DNA of 64,000 nucleotides from Streptomyces lydicus (GCF_004125265.1 NZ_RDTE01000003.1:5642001-5706000); one strand, 5' to 3'; numbered from the stretch's first letter, positions 27,881 to 36,705 are shown. Translations and numbers: made by a program. Notes: generated by a model not told the origin, from the letters alone.

Positions 27881-27950
27881 TCACGCTCAACCCGCCCGCC
27901 TCACGCTCAACGAACCGGTTTCACGCTCAACCCACCCGCTTCACAAAAGC
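27881..27950. repeat. 20-bp tandem repeat starting at the stop codon of the FHA-FtsK gene
   Basis: The motif tcacgctcaa recurs at 27881, 27901 and 27921, followed by tcacaaaagc at 27941, an exact 20-bp period. The tca at 27941-27943 is the stop codon of the minus-strand FHA-FtsK gene, so the array begins at the gene end and extends downstream of it. Confidence 0.8.
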
Positions 27951-30900
27951 GGCGGAGCCGATGCCGCCCCCGAGGACTGGGCGGCCCGTTGCAGTGCGCT
28001 GGCCAGCAGGGCCAGGTCCGTCGGGCCGTTGCCCAGCTCGCGCAGCGGGCGCCGGGCCGGCGGGTCGCCCATCCGCTGCCACTCCAGCGGTACGACCGTC
28101 GGCCGGAGGGTGGAGGTCCGGGGTATCCGGCCGGTGACCCGGCCCGCCTGGAACGGTGTCGAGGAGCCGTCCACCGCGCGGTGCAGCCGTCCGCGGCCGG
28201 TGGGCACCGGCTCGGACGGATCGTCGAAGGCGCCCAACCGGACCCGCAGACCGGCCCGTTCGCTGGTCGCGGTCTCCGCCGTACGGTCCGGATGACCGGT
28301 GGCGGCTATCAGGTGGACGCCGAGCTCCGCCCCGTCCCGGGCCACCGCCTCCAGCGCGCGCACCACGGAGCCGGCGGCGGGCCGGCCGGTGCTGCCCAGC
28401 GCCGGGGCCACCAGGGCGTCGAAGTCGTCGACCAGCACGAAGAGCCGGGGCATCGGCGGGGCCTGGTCGGTGGCGCCTTCCGCGGCTGCCGGGCCGGCGG
28501 CGGGCGGTGTGCTGCGGGGGCGCAGGCGGAGGGTTCCGGTCGTGGACGGGTCCGCCGCTGTGCCGCCGTCCGTTCCTCTTTCACGGCAACGATTACGGAG
28601 AGTAGTCAGTTCCTGCTCTCTGTGCTCTCCGTAATCACGATGCTCGCGACTGCTGCGCTCGCTGTCGCCGCTCTCGGCCGGGCGTCGCGGGGCGACGATC
28701 CGGGGAGCGGGCAGATGCTTGGCGCGCCACTCGGCGAACGGGGTGCCGGCCAGTATCTCCGCCCGCCGCTTCAGCTCGGAGGACAGCGCCTGGGCGAACT
28801 CCCGCATCCGGACCGGGTCCGAGGCGGCCAGGTAGGTCGTGACATGCGGCAGGTCCGTACAGACCCGCAGTCCCTCGCCGCGCTCGCTGCCGCCGCCGTC
28901 CACCAGCACCAGCGACAGCAGATCCGGGCGGTCGGCGGCGGCCAGCGAGGCGGCCATCGCCCGCATCAGCTCGGTCTTTCCGGTGGCGGCCGCGCCCTCC
29001 AGGACGAGATGCGAGCCGTCGGCGGCGAGATCGGCGCACAGCGGGCCGTGCGGACCGGCACCGAGCACCGCGGCGGCGCCGGGCCGGTCGGTGTCCAGCG
29101 CGGCGGCCCAACGGGCCATCAGGGACGCCGGGGTGGCGCGGGCCAGCCCCAACTCGTCCAGCAGTCGGGCGGAGTCGGGCAGCGGGACGGCCGCACGAGG
29201 CGCCGTCCGGCCCCCGGACGCGGCCGCCCCTTCGCTCTCGCGCAGCGGCGCCAGCGCCCGCGCGAACCGCTCGGCCCAGGCGCCGGAGACCGCGTCCACC
29301 GTCGCGACCGTGCCGTTGGGCCCGGAGCCCGGCTGGACGACGCGCAGCGCCGTGGCGACATCGCCGCTGAGCACCGCCACCGCCCCGCACTCGCCGAAGG
29401 CGGGCGAGGCCGCCCGGGCCGCCTCGTACGTCGCGGCCAGCGGGAAGGCGGGGGAGGCGGCCGGGGTCTCGGCCAGGCACAGGAGATGGATACCGGCCGC
29501 CGGGCCGCCCGCGGCGAGCCGAGCGGTGGTCTCGCGCAGCGCGGAGGTGCCGGGGTCGCCGTCGACGACCACGAGGGTGTACGGGCCCTGGTGGCGGGCG
29601 GCGGCGGAGGCGGTCTCCGCCCGCTCGGCGTCCGCCCAGCCGGGGCCCAGCGGGCCGTCGTCGAGCCGGCGCACCAGCTCGGACGTACGGGCCGCGGCCT
29701 GTTCGCTGTCGTACGCCAGCAGCAGCCGGCAGTCCTGGCCACGGTCCGGGCGGACCTGCGGCAGCCAGCCGAGCCAGGACCAGTCCGCCACCCGTTCCTC
29801 GGCCGGGCGTGCCCGGTCCGCGCTGATCAGTACGAGTTCCAGGGTGCCGGGGGAGTGCAGGGCCGTGAGCTGGGCGAGGGCGCTGCGGGTCAGCCCGGTC
29901 AGGCGCGCCCGCGGCCCGGCGAGACCGAGGGAGCCCGCCCGGCGCAGATCGACGGTGACGGGCAGGGCGGCCCGGCCGCCGTGCCGGGCGGCGGTTCCCA
30001 GCCGGACGGTCAGGGCGTCGGGGTGGTCCGGGCCGCGCTCCCAGAGCCGGGGCCCCGGGCCCAGCGCGGTGAGCAGGACCGCTGCGGCATCCGGCCAGCG
30101 CTCGTCGGCGGCCGGACCGGAGAGCGCTTCCGGCGCCGGGGCGCCCCCGGCGGTGTCCGCGCAGGCCGCACTGGGGGCGCCGGCCGGTGGGTACTCCGGT
30201 GCGAGGGCCGTGTCCGGCCGCTCCACGGCGGGCCGGCCGCCCGCCAGCCGCCGCGCCCAGGCGCCGATGCCACCCCGCCGCCCGCCCTTACGGGATCCCT
30301 CGTCGGCCGGTGCCAAGGACTCCGCTGCCAAGGACTCCGCTGCCAAGGCTTCCGGTGCCAAAGACTGCTGCCCGCCGTGGGTCCGGTCCTGTGCACCGGC
30401 CGGAACGGCGTCGCCGTGCTCCCGGACCCCGGGGCCGAAGCCGCCCGCCGGGCCGGCGGCGGTGGTGCGGTCGTAGACATGGCCCGTGGAGGCACCCGGG
30501 ACGGGAGCCGCGGCGGCACCGGAAGGAGAGTTGTGGCCGGGGGCGGAGTACCGGGCCGGGGTGCCGCGCAGGGGGGTGTCCCGCCGCCCCGCTTGGTCCG
30601 GTGCGGTGGCGGCGGAGGCCGCCGCGGAAGCGGCCGCGTCACCGGCCACCCGGGCGCGCGCGCCGGCCCCCGTGTACGCCCCCTCCGCGGTGGAGGTGGC
30701 TCCTCGCGGGCCCGGTGACAGCGTCCCGTACGCCCCGTGTTCCCCGTACGCCCCGTGTTCCCCGTACGCCCGGTGTTCCCCATGGCGCCCCGTCCGGCCC
30801 GCCACCGCCGCTGCCTGCCCGGCCGCCGCGTCCGGGTGCGCACCGGCCGTGCCCGGGGCGATCCGCAGATGCCCCTCGCCGTCGGGGGCGGTCGGCAGGG

Positions 30901-31513
30901 CGGGGTCCGGGGAGGCGGGCGCGGACTGCAGGCGCAGGGCGGACTCCCCGATGCGCAGCAGGGCGCCGGGGCGCAGGGGCGCGGGTCGTTCGCCGAGGTC
31001 GGTGCCGTCCACGACGGTGCCGTTCGTGGAGTGCAGATCGGCGACGTACACCGCGCCGTCCGGCTCGACCGTCACGGCGCAGTGCAGCCGGGAGACATCG
31101 GGGTCGTCGAGGGGCACGTCGGCGTCGGCCGAGCGGCCGATGCGGATCTGGCCGCCGTGCAGCAGATGCACCCCGCCGGCGTCAGGGCCGGAGACGATGC
31201 GCAGGCGGGCGGAGCCGTGCGGCAGGCCGTGTGCCGGGGCGGGGCCCGGGCCCTGGAGGGAGAGCACCGCGCCGTCGATCAGCGGCGGCTCGCCGAGCGC
31301 CGCGCGCTGCGGATCGAGCCGTTCGTGCCCGGCGTACAGCACCACGGGGCCGCCGCCCGGACCGCCGACGTCCGCGCCCGAGCCCGCCACGGAGGCCGCG
31401 AGCGCGCCCGCCACCGCCGCCAGCGCGGTCCCGGCGGGGGCCGTCACGAGCACGTCGCAGGTCCGTGTGGTGTGGCCGCTGCGCGGCCCGAGGACGGTCA
31501 GCCGGATCTGCAT
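27941..31513 (-). CDS. FHA domain - FtsK/SpoIIIE ATPase fusion protein
   Basis: This 1190-residue cytoplasmic protein starts with a ubiquitin-like/YukD-like segment (about 1-95). An FHA domain follows at about 103-195 (GGQIRIGRSADADV, VSRLHCAV, STNGTVVDG), a fold that reads phosphothreonine. Next is a low-complexity linker with AESLA and YGEHGA repeats. Then come FtsK/SpoIIIE-type ATPase modules: Walker A GAAATGKTEL near residue 840, and a Walker B-like LFVLVDDFDALV near 1025. Similar FtsK modules drive type VII secretion (EccC), but no EsxA, EccB or EccD gene is in view. It is divergent from the kinase gene pkaA. ATG 31511-31513; GGGACC precedes it at some distance. A perfect 12-bp inverted repeat lies in the linker of the C-terminal half. 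Confidence 0.85.
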   Translation of the reverse strand: MQIRLTVLGPRSGHTTRTCDVLVTAPAGTALAAVAGALAASVAGSGADVGGPGGGPVVLYAGHERLDPQRAALGEPPLIDGAVLSLQGPGPAPAHGLPHGSARLRIVSGPDAGGVHLLHGGQIRIGRSADADVPLDDPDVSRLHCAVTVEPDGAVYVADLHSTNGTVVDGTDLGERPAPLRPGALLRIGESALRLQSAPASPDPALPTAPDGEGHLRIAPGTAGAHPDAAAGQAAAVAGRTGRHGEHRAYGEHGAYGEHGAYGTLSPGPRGATSTAEGAYTGAGARARVAGDAAASAAASAATAPDQAGRRDTPLRGTPARYSAPGHNSPSGAAAAPVPGASTGHVYDRTTAAGPAGGFGPGVREHGDAVPAGAQDRTHGGQQSLAPEALAAESLAAESLAPADEGSRKGGRRGGIGAWARRLAGGRPAVERPDTALAPEYPPAGAPSAACADTAGGAPAPEALSGPAADERWPDAAAVLLTALGPGPRLWERGPDHPDALTVRLGTAARHGGRAALPVTVDLRRAGSLGLAGPRARLTGLTRSALAQLTALHSPGTLELVLISADRARPAEERVADWSWLGWLPQVRPDRGQDCRLLLAYDSEQAAARTSELVRRLDDGPLGPGWADAERAETASAAARHQGPYTLVVVDGDPGTSALRETTARLAAGGPAAGIHLLCLAETPAASPAFPLAATYEAARAASPAFGECGAVAVLSGDVATALRVVQPGSGPNGTVATVDAVSGAWAERFARALAPLRESEGAAASGGRTAPRAAVPLPDSARLLDELGLARATPASLMARWAAALDTDRPGAAAVLGAGPHGPLCADLAADGSHLVLEGAAATGKTELMRAMAASLAAADRPDLLSLVLVDGGGSERGEGLRVCTDLPHVTTYLAASDPVRMREFAQALSSELKRRAEILAGTPFAEWRAKHLPAPRIVAPRRPAESGDSERSSREHRDYGEHREQELTTLRNRCRERGTDGGTAADPSTTGTLRLRPRSTPPAAGPAAAEGATDQAPPMPRLFVLVDDFDALVAPALGSTGRPAAGSVVRALEAVARDGAELGVHLIAATGHPDRTAETATSERAGLRVRLGAFDDPSEPVPTGRGRLHRAVDGSSTPFQAGRVTGRIPRTSTLRPTVVPLEWQRMGDPPARRPLRELGNGPTDLALLASALQRAAQSSGAASAPPLL
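28591..28636. repeat. Perfect 12-bp inverted repeat in a low-GC pocket of the FHA-FtsK gene
   Basis: gattacggagag (28591-28602) is followed 22 bp later by its exact reverse complement (28625-28636). The local base composition is clearly less GC-rich than the flanks. The coding strand reads HRDYGEHREQELTTLRNRCRE, related in sequence to the YGEHGA repeats encoded at 30727-30780. Confidence 0.6.
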
Positions 31514-32072
31514 CGCCGTCAACGGTCCCTTCTGCCGGGATCCGCCGGGGGACCGCTCACTCCCCCCACCGCACCCGGGCACGTCGGCACGAACAAGTCC
31601 CAAGTGCACGTCGCGACAAAGACCGCGCGCCCCCACCGCATCGTGCTGGGTGCATCCTCGCACCTGCCACTGACAACACGCCCGCCGACCGCCATTCAGT
31701 GATCTTGATTGGTCTTCTAAGGGCGAAAAAGTGCCTGCTTGCGTGCCGTGCCCGGCCGGATTTCGACCGCCGTGGTCAGCTCGGAAGGGTGCGGAACGGT
31801 CCCGGGCGGAATGCGGAACGGTTCCAGCCGGAATGCGGAACGGTCCCGGGCGGAATGCCGCGGGCGGTGCCGGGTACCAGCCGCACGCGGCAGGCAACCA
31901 TCCGTTCCCCCACTGCGTCTTTCCCACAAGCCCGTCCCGGGCCGCCGCACCGAAAAGTTTGTACGACGGCATTACAGTGGGCCGGACGGGCCGCGCGGAG
32001 TGGATCAGCGGAGTTGATCAACTGACCCGGCGGGCCGGGCAAGAGAACCACCACGACCAGGGAGCGCATGAC
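31514..32072. promoter_or_regulatory. 559-bp divergent spacer between FHA-FtsK and pkaA with 22-bp repeats
   Basis: No gene fits. The motif tgcggaacgg recurs at 31790, 31812 and 31834, and the phase continues at 31856, an exact 22-bp period spanning about 31785-31862. The middle copy contains the dyad ggaacggttcc. A relatively AT-rich stretch (31697-31735, and 31955-31980 with tacagt) probably carries the promoters. The 22-bp period equals that of the array at 21.1 kb although the sequences differ. Confidence 0.5.
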
Positions 32073-33731
32073 GTGCGGCCGGTAGGCAGCAAGTACCTGC
32101 TCGAGGAGCCGCTGGGACGCGGCGCCACGGGCACCGTCTGGCGTGCCCGCCAGCGGGAGACGGCGGGCGCCGAGGCCGCCGTGGCAGGAGAGCCCGGCGA
32201 GACGGTCGCGATCAAGGTCCTCAAGGAGGAGCTGGCGCACGACGCGGACGTGGTGATGCGCTTCCTGCGGGAGCGCTCCGTCCTGCTGCGCCTCACCCAC
32301 CCGAACATCGTCCGCACCCGCGACCTCGTCGTCGAGGGCGATCTGCTCGCCCTGGTCATGGACTTGGTCGACGGCCCCGACCTGCACCGCTATCTGCGCG
32401 ACAGCGGCCCCTTCAGCCCGGTGGCCGCCGCGCTGCTCACCGCCCAGATCGCCGACGCGCTGGCCGCCAGCCACGCCGACGGGGTGGTGCACCGCGACCT
32501 CAAGCCCGCCAACGTCCTGCTCGCCGGGTCGGACGGCAGCGGCGAGATGCACCCGATGCTGACCGACTTCGGCATCGCCCGCCTCGCCGACTCCCCGGGC
32601 CTGACCCGCACCCACGAATTCGTCGGCACCCCGGCCTATGTGGCGCCGGAGTCCGCCGAGGGCCGTCCGCAGACCTCCGCCGTGGACATCTACGGCGCCG
32701 GCATCCTGCTGTACGAGCTGGTCACCGGCCGTCCGCCGTTCGCCGGGTCGACCGCGCTGGAGGTGCTGCACCGCCACCTCAGCGAGGAGCCGCGCCGCCC
32801 CGGCACGCTCCCCGAGCCGCTGTGGACGGTCATCGAGCGCTGTCTGCGCAAGCGCCCCGAGGAGCGGCCCAGCGCCGAGAACCTCGCCCGGGCGCTGCGC
32901 ACCGTGGCGGACGGTATCGGGGTACACGCCACCCCGGCCGCCGCCGAGGCCGCGCTCGGCGTCGCCGCGCTGCTCGCCCCCGACCCCGCGCCCGCGACCG
33001 TCCCCGGAACGGGCGCCGACGGCAGCCAGGGCGGCGGCGACGCCGACCCCACCCAGGTGCTCCCCTCCGGTGCCGGTTCGTACGACCCGGCCGCGGCGAC
33101 CAGCGTGCTCCCGTCCACGGGTGGCCCGGGCGGTCCGGGCCACGGCGGTCCCGGCGGGCCGGGCGCCGACCCGACCCGCGCCATGCCGCCGATGCCCATG
33201 GGCGCACCGGCCGGCGGACCGTACAACCCCGACAACCCCCACCCCTGGGAATCCCAGATGCGGGCCGCGCGCGACCGCAACGAGCAGACCCAGGTGCAGT
33301 ATCTGGATCCCACCGAGGACCCGCTGCGCCGCCGCCCGCAGCGCCAGGCCGCTCCCCAGCAGCCGCCGCAGCGCCCGCAGCAGCCCCAGTACCGGCAGCC
33401 CGCTCCGGCGCCGTACGCCCAGCAGCAGCCGCAGGCCCCCCAGCGCCGCCAGGAGCCGCCGCCGCAGCGCCACGAACCGCAGCGGCGGCCCGAGCCGGAG
33501 CCCCGGCCCCGGCGCGAGCCCCGTCAGCGCAGCGCCAACCCGATGAAGATCCCGGGTCTGGGCTGCCTCAAGGGCTGCCTGTTCACGCTGATCCTGCTGT
33601 TCGTGGCGGCCTGGCTGGTCTGGGAGCTGACCCCGCTCCAGGAGTGGATCGGCACGACGCGGGGCTTCTTCTCGCAGGTCGGGCACGTCTTCCACAGCGT
33701 GCAGCAGTTCGTGCAGAAATTCGGCGGCTGA
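32073..33731 (+). CDS. pkaA: Membrane serine/threonine protein kinase
   Basis: This 552-residue Hanks-type kinase has its catalytic domain at residues 1-270: glycine loop LGRGATGTVW, VAIKVLKEE (catalytic Lys), HRDLKPAN, DFGIARL and GTPAYVAPE (activation segment). A Pro/Gln/Arg-rich juxtamembrane region with TQVLPSG-type motifs (possible autophosphorylation and FHA-docking threonines) runs to about 495. One transmembrane helix lies at about 500-518 (CLFTLILLFVAAWLVWEL), with a short outside tail and no PASTA domain. Length and order next to a second kinase gene and prfB match my memory of S. coelicolor pkaA (about 543 residues). GGGAG lies 8 bp before GTG 32073. Confidence 0.9.
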   Translation: MRPVGSKYLLEEPLGRGATGTVWRARQRETAGAEAAVAGEPGETVAIKVLKEELAHDADVVMRFLRERSVLLRLTHPNIVRTRDLVVEGDLLALVMDLVDGPDLHRYLRDSGPFSPVAAALLTAQIADALAASHADGVVHRDLKPANVLLAGSDGSGEMHPMLTDFGIARLADSPGLTRTHEFVGTPAYVAPESAEGRPQTSAVDIYGAGILLYELVTGRPPFAGSTALEVLHRHLSEEPRRPGTLPEPLWTVIERCLRKRPEERPSAENLARALRTVADGIGVHATPAAAEAALGVAALLAPDPAPATVPGTGADGSQGGGDADPTQVLPSGAGSYDPAAATSVLPSTGGPGGPGHGGPGGPGADPTRAMPPMPMGAPAGGPYNPDNPHPWESQMRAARDRNEQTQVQYLDPTEDPLRRRPQRQAAPQQPPQRPQQPQYRQPAPAPYAQQQPQAPQRRQEPPPQRHEPQRRPEPEPRPRREPRQRSANPMKIPGLGCLKGCLFTLILLFVAAWLVWELTPLQEWIGTTRGFFSQVGHVFHSVQQFVQKFGG

Positions 33732-33791
33732 CGCCGTCCGCCCGCGGGCTCACCGCCGCGGGCACTCCGGACCTGTTCCGGAAGGTCATCG

Positions 33792-33831
33792 ACGGGCCCG
33801 GCCCGCCTCTCCGCGGGCGGGCCGGGCCCGT
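33792..33831 (+). terminator. Strong hairpin terminator after pkaA
   Basis: A perfect 16-bp stem (acgggcccggcccgcc) with an 8-nt loop lies 61 bp after the pkaA stop. It separates pkaA from pkaB, so pkaB probably has its own promoter. Confidence 0.85.
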
Positions 33832-33858
33832 GCCGTAAATCGCCCGATGAGCCACCCC

Positions 33859-33894
33859 ATGAACCGCGCCATGAACCGCGCCATGAACCGCTCC
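33859..33894. repeat. 12-bp direct repeat x3 upstream of pkaB
   Basis: atgaaccgcgcc is repeated three times (the last copy with one change). An ATG at 33847 opens a 30-codon frame through the repeats (Met-Asn-Arg-Ala units) ending at TGA 33937-33939. I see no ribosome-binding site and do not call it a gene. Confidence 0.5.
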
Positions 33895-34068
33895 GTCAAC
33901 CCGCCCGCGAACCCACCCAGTGGATTTATCGACTTCTGACGGTCAATTTCGCTCACAGAAGTGAAGGTTGCCACGTTCCGGGGCACGGAACCCCCTGGCA
34001 CCCGCGTAGCTTTGACGCCAACCTCAGCCCCCGCAGGATGCTCGGGGGCCCGACACGTCGGAGCAGTC

Positions 34069-35373
34069 TTGGCACGGAAGATCGGCAGCCGGTACACCGC
34101 CCACCAGATCCTGGGGCGCGGCAGTGCCGGCACGGTATGGCTGGGCGAGGGTCCCGAAGGGGCCGTGGCCATCAAGCTGTTGCGTGAGGATCTCGCCTCC
34201 GACCAGGAACTCGTCGGCCGCTTCGTACAGGAGCGGGCGGCGCTGCTGAGCCTGGAGGACCCGCATGTCGTCGGCGTCCGCGATCTCGTCGTCGACGGCA
34301 ACGACCTGGCGCTGGTCATGGACCTCGTCCGCGGCACCGATCTGCGCACCCGCCTGGAGCGCGAACGCCGGCTGGCCCCGGAGGCCGCCGTCGCGATCGC
34401 CGCCGATGTCGCCGACGGGCTCGCCGCGGCGCACGCCGCCCGGATCGTGCACCGCGACGTCAAGCCCGAGAACGTGCTGCTGGACATGCAGGGGCCGCTG
34501 GGCCCCGGCGGTGCGCACCCCGCCCTGCTCACCGACTTCGGCATCGCCCGGCTCGTCGACTCGCCGCGCCGCACCCTCCAGCCCCCGGCAGGGGGGAGCT
34601 CGGGATCGCTCCGCTCGGCCAAGGTCATCGGCACCCCCGACTACCTCGCCCCGGAGATCATCGAAGGCCTCCCGCCGCGCGCCTCCGTGGACGTCTATGC
34701 GCTGGCGACCGTCCTGTACGAGCTGCTGGCCGGGTTCACGCCGTTCGGCGGCGGGCACCCCGGGGCGGTGCTGCGCCGCCATGTGACCGAGAGCGTGGCG
34801 CCGCTGCCCGGCATCCCCGACGAGCTGTGGCAGCTGCTGCTGCAGTGCCTGGCCAAGGCGCCGGCCTCCCGGCTGCGCGCCCCCGAGCTCGCCGCCCGGC
34901 TGCGCGAGCTGCTGCCCGGCCTGGCCGGTATCCCGCCGCTGGACATCGACGAGCCGGAGGAGGAGCAGCCGGAGGAGGAACAGGAGACCGCCGCCTCCCG
35001 CGAGGAGCCGTTCCCCTCGTCCCCGCACCCGGCAGAGGCCACCCCGCCGCGCGGCGCCGTCCCGCTGGTCCAGGGCTCGGTCCCCGACTCCAACCGGGAC
35101 ACGCACACCAGCATGCGGGTCCCCGGGCCGGACGAGCTGGCGGGCGGCGCCCACGGCACCGCCCGTGCTCCGCGCGCCGCGGGGGAGCGCCGGGCGGGCT
35201 CGGCCCGGCACCGCTCGTCGCCGGACGCGCTGCGCCGCCGCCGGATCAGGCTCGGCGCGGCCGCCGCCGCGGTGGTCGTGGCGGCCGGTCTGGGCGGCTG
35301 GCTGGCCTCGGGCGACGACTCGGCGGGGGACGCCACACCGGGCGTCCAGCAGCCGGACCCCGGCACCCCGTAG
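34069..35373 (+). CDS. pkaB: Membrane serine/threonine protein kinase
   Basis: This 434-residue kinase has a catalytic domain at residues 5-275: LGRGSAGTVW, VAIKLLRED, HRDVKPENVLL, DFGIARLVD and GTPDYLAPE. An acidic stretch (EEEQPEEEQE) and a Ser/Thr/Pro-rich linker follow, then one transmembrane helix at about 393-412 (LGAAAAAVVVAAGLGGWLAS). No extracellular sensor domain is present. The start TTG 34069 is chosen because CGGAG lies 5 bp upstream and the kinase fold begins right after. A GTG at 33961 would add 36 residues with no ribosome-binding site. Neighbouring pkaA and prfB match my memory of S. coelicolor pkaB. Confidence 0.88.
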   Translation: MARKIGSRYTAHQILGRGSAGTVWLGEGPEGAVAIKLLREDLASDQELVGRFVQERAALLSLEDPHVVGVRDLVVDGNDLALVMDLVRGTDLRTRLERERRLAPEAAVAIAADVADGLAAAHAARIVHRDVKPENVLLDMQGPLGPGGAHPALLTDFGIARLVDSPRRTLQPPAGGSSGSLRSAKVIGTPDYLAPEIIEGLPPRASVDVYALATVLYELLAGFTPFGGGHPGAVLRRHVTESVAPLPGIPDELWQLLLQCLAKAPASRLRAPELAARLRELLPGLAGIPPLDIDEPEEEQPEEEQETAASREEPFPSSPHPAEATPPRGAVPLVQGSVPDSNRDTHTSMRVPGPDELAGGAHGTARAPRAAGERRAGSARHRSSPDALRRRRIRLGAAAAAVVVAAGLGGWLASGDDSAGDATPGVQQPDPGTP

Positions 35374-35477
35374 GGCCCGCCGCGCCGCCGAAGGGCCCGG
35401 AAACGACCGCCCGGCCCCGTTACCGCCCGGTGTGCGGGGCCGCGCCCGGTCTGCGGGCGACCCACCGCCCGCGGTTT

Positions 35478-35498
35478 CCGGCAGGTCCGACCTGCCGG
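35478..35498. terminator. 10-bp perfect dyad between pkaB and prfB (terminator or operator)
   Basis: The arm ccggcaggtc and its exact complement are separated by one base. As RNA it forms an 8-bp stem with a 5-nt loop about 105 bp after pkaB, without a T tract. It ends 30 bp before the prfB -10 box, so it could also be a protein-binding site. Confidence 0.45.
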
Positions 35499-35527
35499 GG
35501 CCGGGTCACGCTGACGGCGGCAGCCGT

Positions 35528-35533
35528 TAGGCT
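35528..35533 (+). promoter_or_regulatory. -10 box of leaderless prfB promoter
   Basis: TAGGCT ends 6 bp before GTG 35540, so transcription would start at or next to the start codon. No Shine-Dalgarno precedes the GTG. The -35 region (gtcacg, 17 bp upstream) is weak. Confidence 0.6.
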
Positions 35534-35539
35534 GGGTGC

Positions 35540-36646
35540 GTGGCAGTCGTCGATGTATCCGAAGAGCTGAAGTCCCTCTCCTCGACCATGGGGTCGATCG
35601 AGGCCGTCCTGGACCTCGACAAGATGAGGGCCGATGTCGCCGTGCTCGAGGAGCAGGCCGCGGCGCCGTCCCTGTGGGACGACCCGGAGAACGCACAGAA
35701 GATCACCAGTCGGCTGTCCTACCTCCAGGGCCAGCTGCGCAAGGCCGAGGACCTGCGCGGCCGGGTCGACGACGTCGAGGTGCTCTTCGAGCTCGCCGAG
35801 GCCGAGGGCGACGAGGACGCGCGGGCCGAGGCCGAGGCCGAGCTGACCGCCGTCCGCAAGGCGGTCGACGAGCTGGAGGTCCGCACCCTCCTGTCCGGCG
35901 AGTACGACTCCCGTGAGGCGGTCGTCAACATCCGCGCCGAGGCCGGTGGCGTGGACGCCGCCGACTTCGCCGAGAAGCTGCAGCGGATGTATCTGCGCTG
36001 GGCCGAGCGGCACGGCTACAAGACCGAGCTCTACGAGACCTCGTACGCGGAAGAGGCCGGCATCAAGTCGACCACCTTCGCCGTCCAGGTCCCCTACGCC
36101 TACGGCACGCTCTCCGTCGAGCAGGGCACCCACCGCCTGGTGCGCATCTCGCCGTTCGACAACCAGGGCCGCCGCCAGACGTCGTTCGCCGGCGTCGAGG
36201 TGCTGCCCGTCGTCGAGCAGACGGACCACATCGAGATCGACGAGTCCGAGCTGCGGGTGGACGTCTACCGTTCCTCCGGCCCCGGCGGCCAGGGCGTCAA
36301 CACCACCGACTCCGCGGTCCGGCTGACCCACATCCCCACCGGCATCGTGGTCTCCTGTCAGAACGAGCGCTCGCAGATCCAGAACAAGGCGACCGCGATG
36401 AACGTCCTCCAGGCCAAGCTCCTCGAGCGCCGCCGCCAGGAGGAGCAGGCCAAGATGGACGCGCTCAAGGGCGACGGCGGCAACTCCTGGGGCAACCAGA
36501 TGCGTTCCTACGTCCTGCACCCGTACCAGATGGTCAAGGACCTGCGGACCGAGTTCGAGGTCGGCAACCCCAGCGCGGTGCTGGACGGCGACATCGACGG
36601 CTTCCTGGAGGCCGGCATCCGCTGGCGCAAGCAGCAGGAGAAGTAA
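35540..36646 (+). CDS. prfB: Peptide chain release factor 2
   Basis: This 368-residue class I release factor ends translation at UGA and UAA. The stop-codon-reading tripeptide is SPF (VRISPFDNQ), diagnostic for RF2. The catalytic GGQ is in SSGPGGQGVNTTDSAVRLTH. The N-terminal coiled domain (1-110) is complete and the frame is unbroken. There is no in-frame TGA or CTTTGA shift site near codon 26, so the autoregulatory frameshift known in E. coli is absent. GTG 35540 appears leaderless. A hairpin with T tract follows 24 bp after the stop. Confidence 0.97.
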   Translation: MAVVDVSEELKSLSSTMGSIEAVLDLDKMRADVAVLEEQAAAPSLWDDPENAQKITSRLSYLQGQLRKAEDLRGRVDDVEVLFELAEAEGDEDARAEAEAELTAVRKAVDELEVRTLLSGEYDSREAVVNIRAEAGGVDAADFAEKLQRMYLRWAERHGYKTELYETSYAEEAGIKSTTFAVQVPYAYGTLSVEQGTHRLVRISPFDNQGRRQTSFAGVEVLPVVEQTDHIEIDESELRVDVYRSSGPGGQGVNTTDSAVRLTHIPTGIVVSCQNERSQIQNKATAMNVLQAKLLERRRQEEQAKMDALKGDGGNSWGNQMRSYVLHPYQMVKDLRTEFEVGNPSAVLDGDIDGFLEAGIRWRKQQEK

Positions 36647-36670
36647 CGCGCCACGGCCTGTCCGAAAGTG

Positions 36671-36705
36671 AAACAACTGCTTCCCTTTGGGAGGCAGTTG
36701 TTTTT
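36671..36705 (+). terminator. Rho-independent terminator of prfB
   Basis: A 15-bp stem (aaacaactgcttccc, one G-T pair) with a ttt loop is followed by further T. It is unusually AT-rich for the region and has classic intrinsic-terminator form. Confidence 0.92.

Noticed and set aside
25904..30718. 1604-codon plus-strand open frame across the lipoprotein and FHA-FtsK genes
   Set aside because: Its product is Arg/Gly/Ala-rich without motifs and lies antisense to two well-supported genes.
33847..33939. 30-codon peptide gene with MNRA repeats
   Set aside because: No ribosome-binding site or family similarity; the frame simply follows a 12-bp triplicate.
33961..34068. Upstream GTG start for pkaB
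   Set aside because: It would add 36 non-conserved residues and lacks a ribosome-binding site; TTG 34069 has CGGAG at good spacing.
35600..35640. Programmed +1 frameshift in prfB
   Set aside because: The frame is continuous from GTG 35540 with no internal TGA at the usual place.
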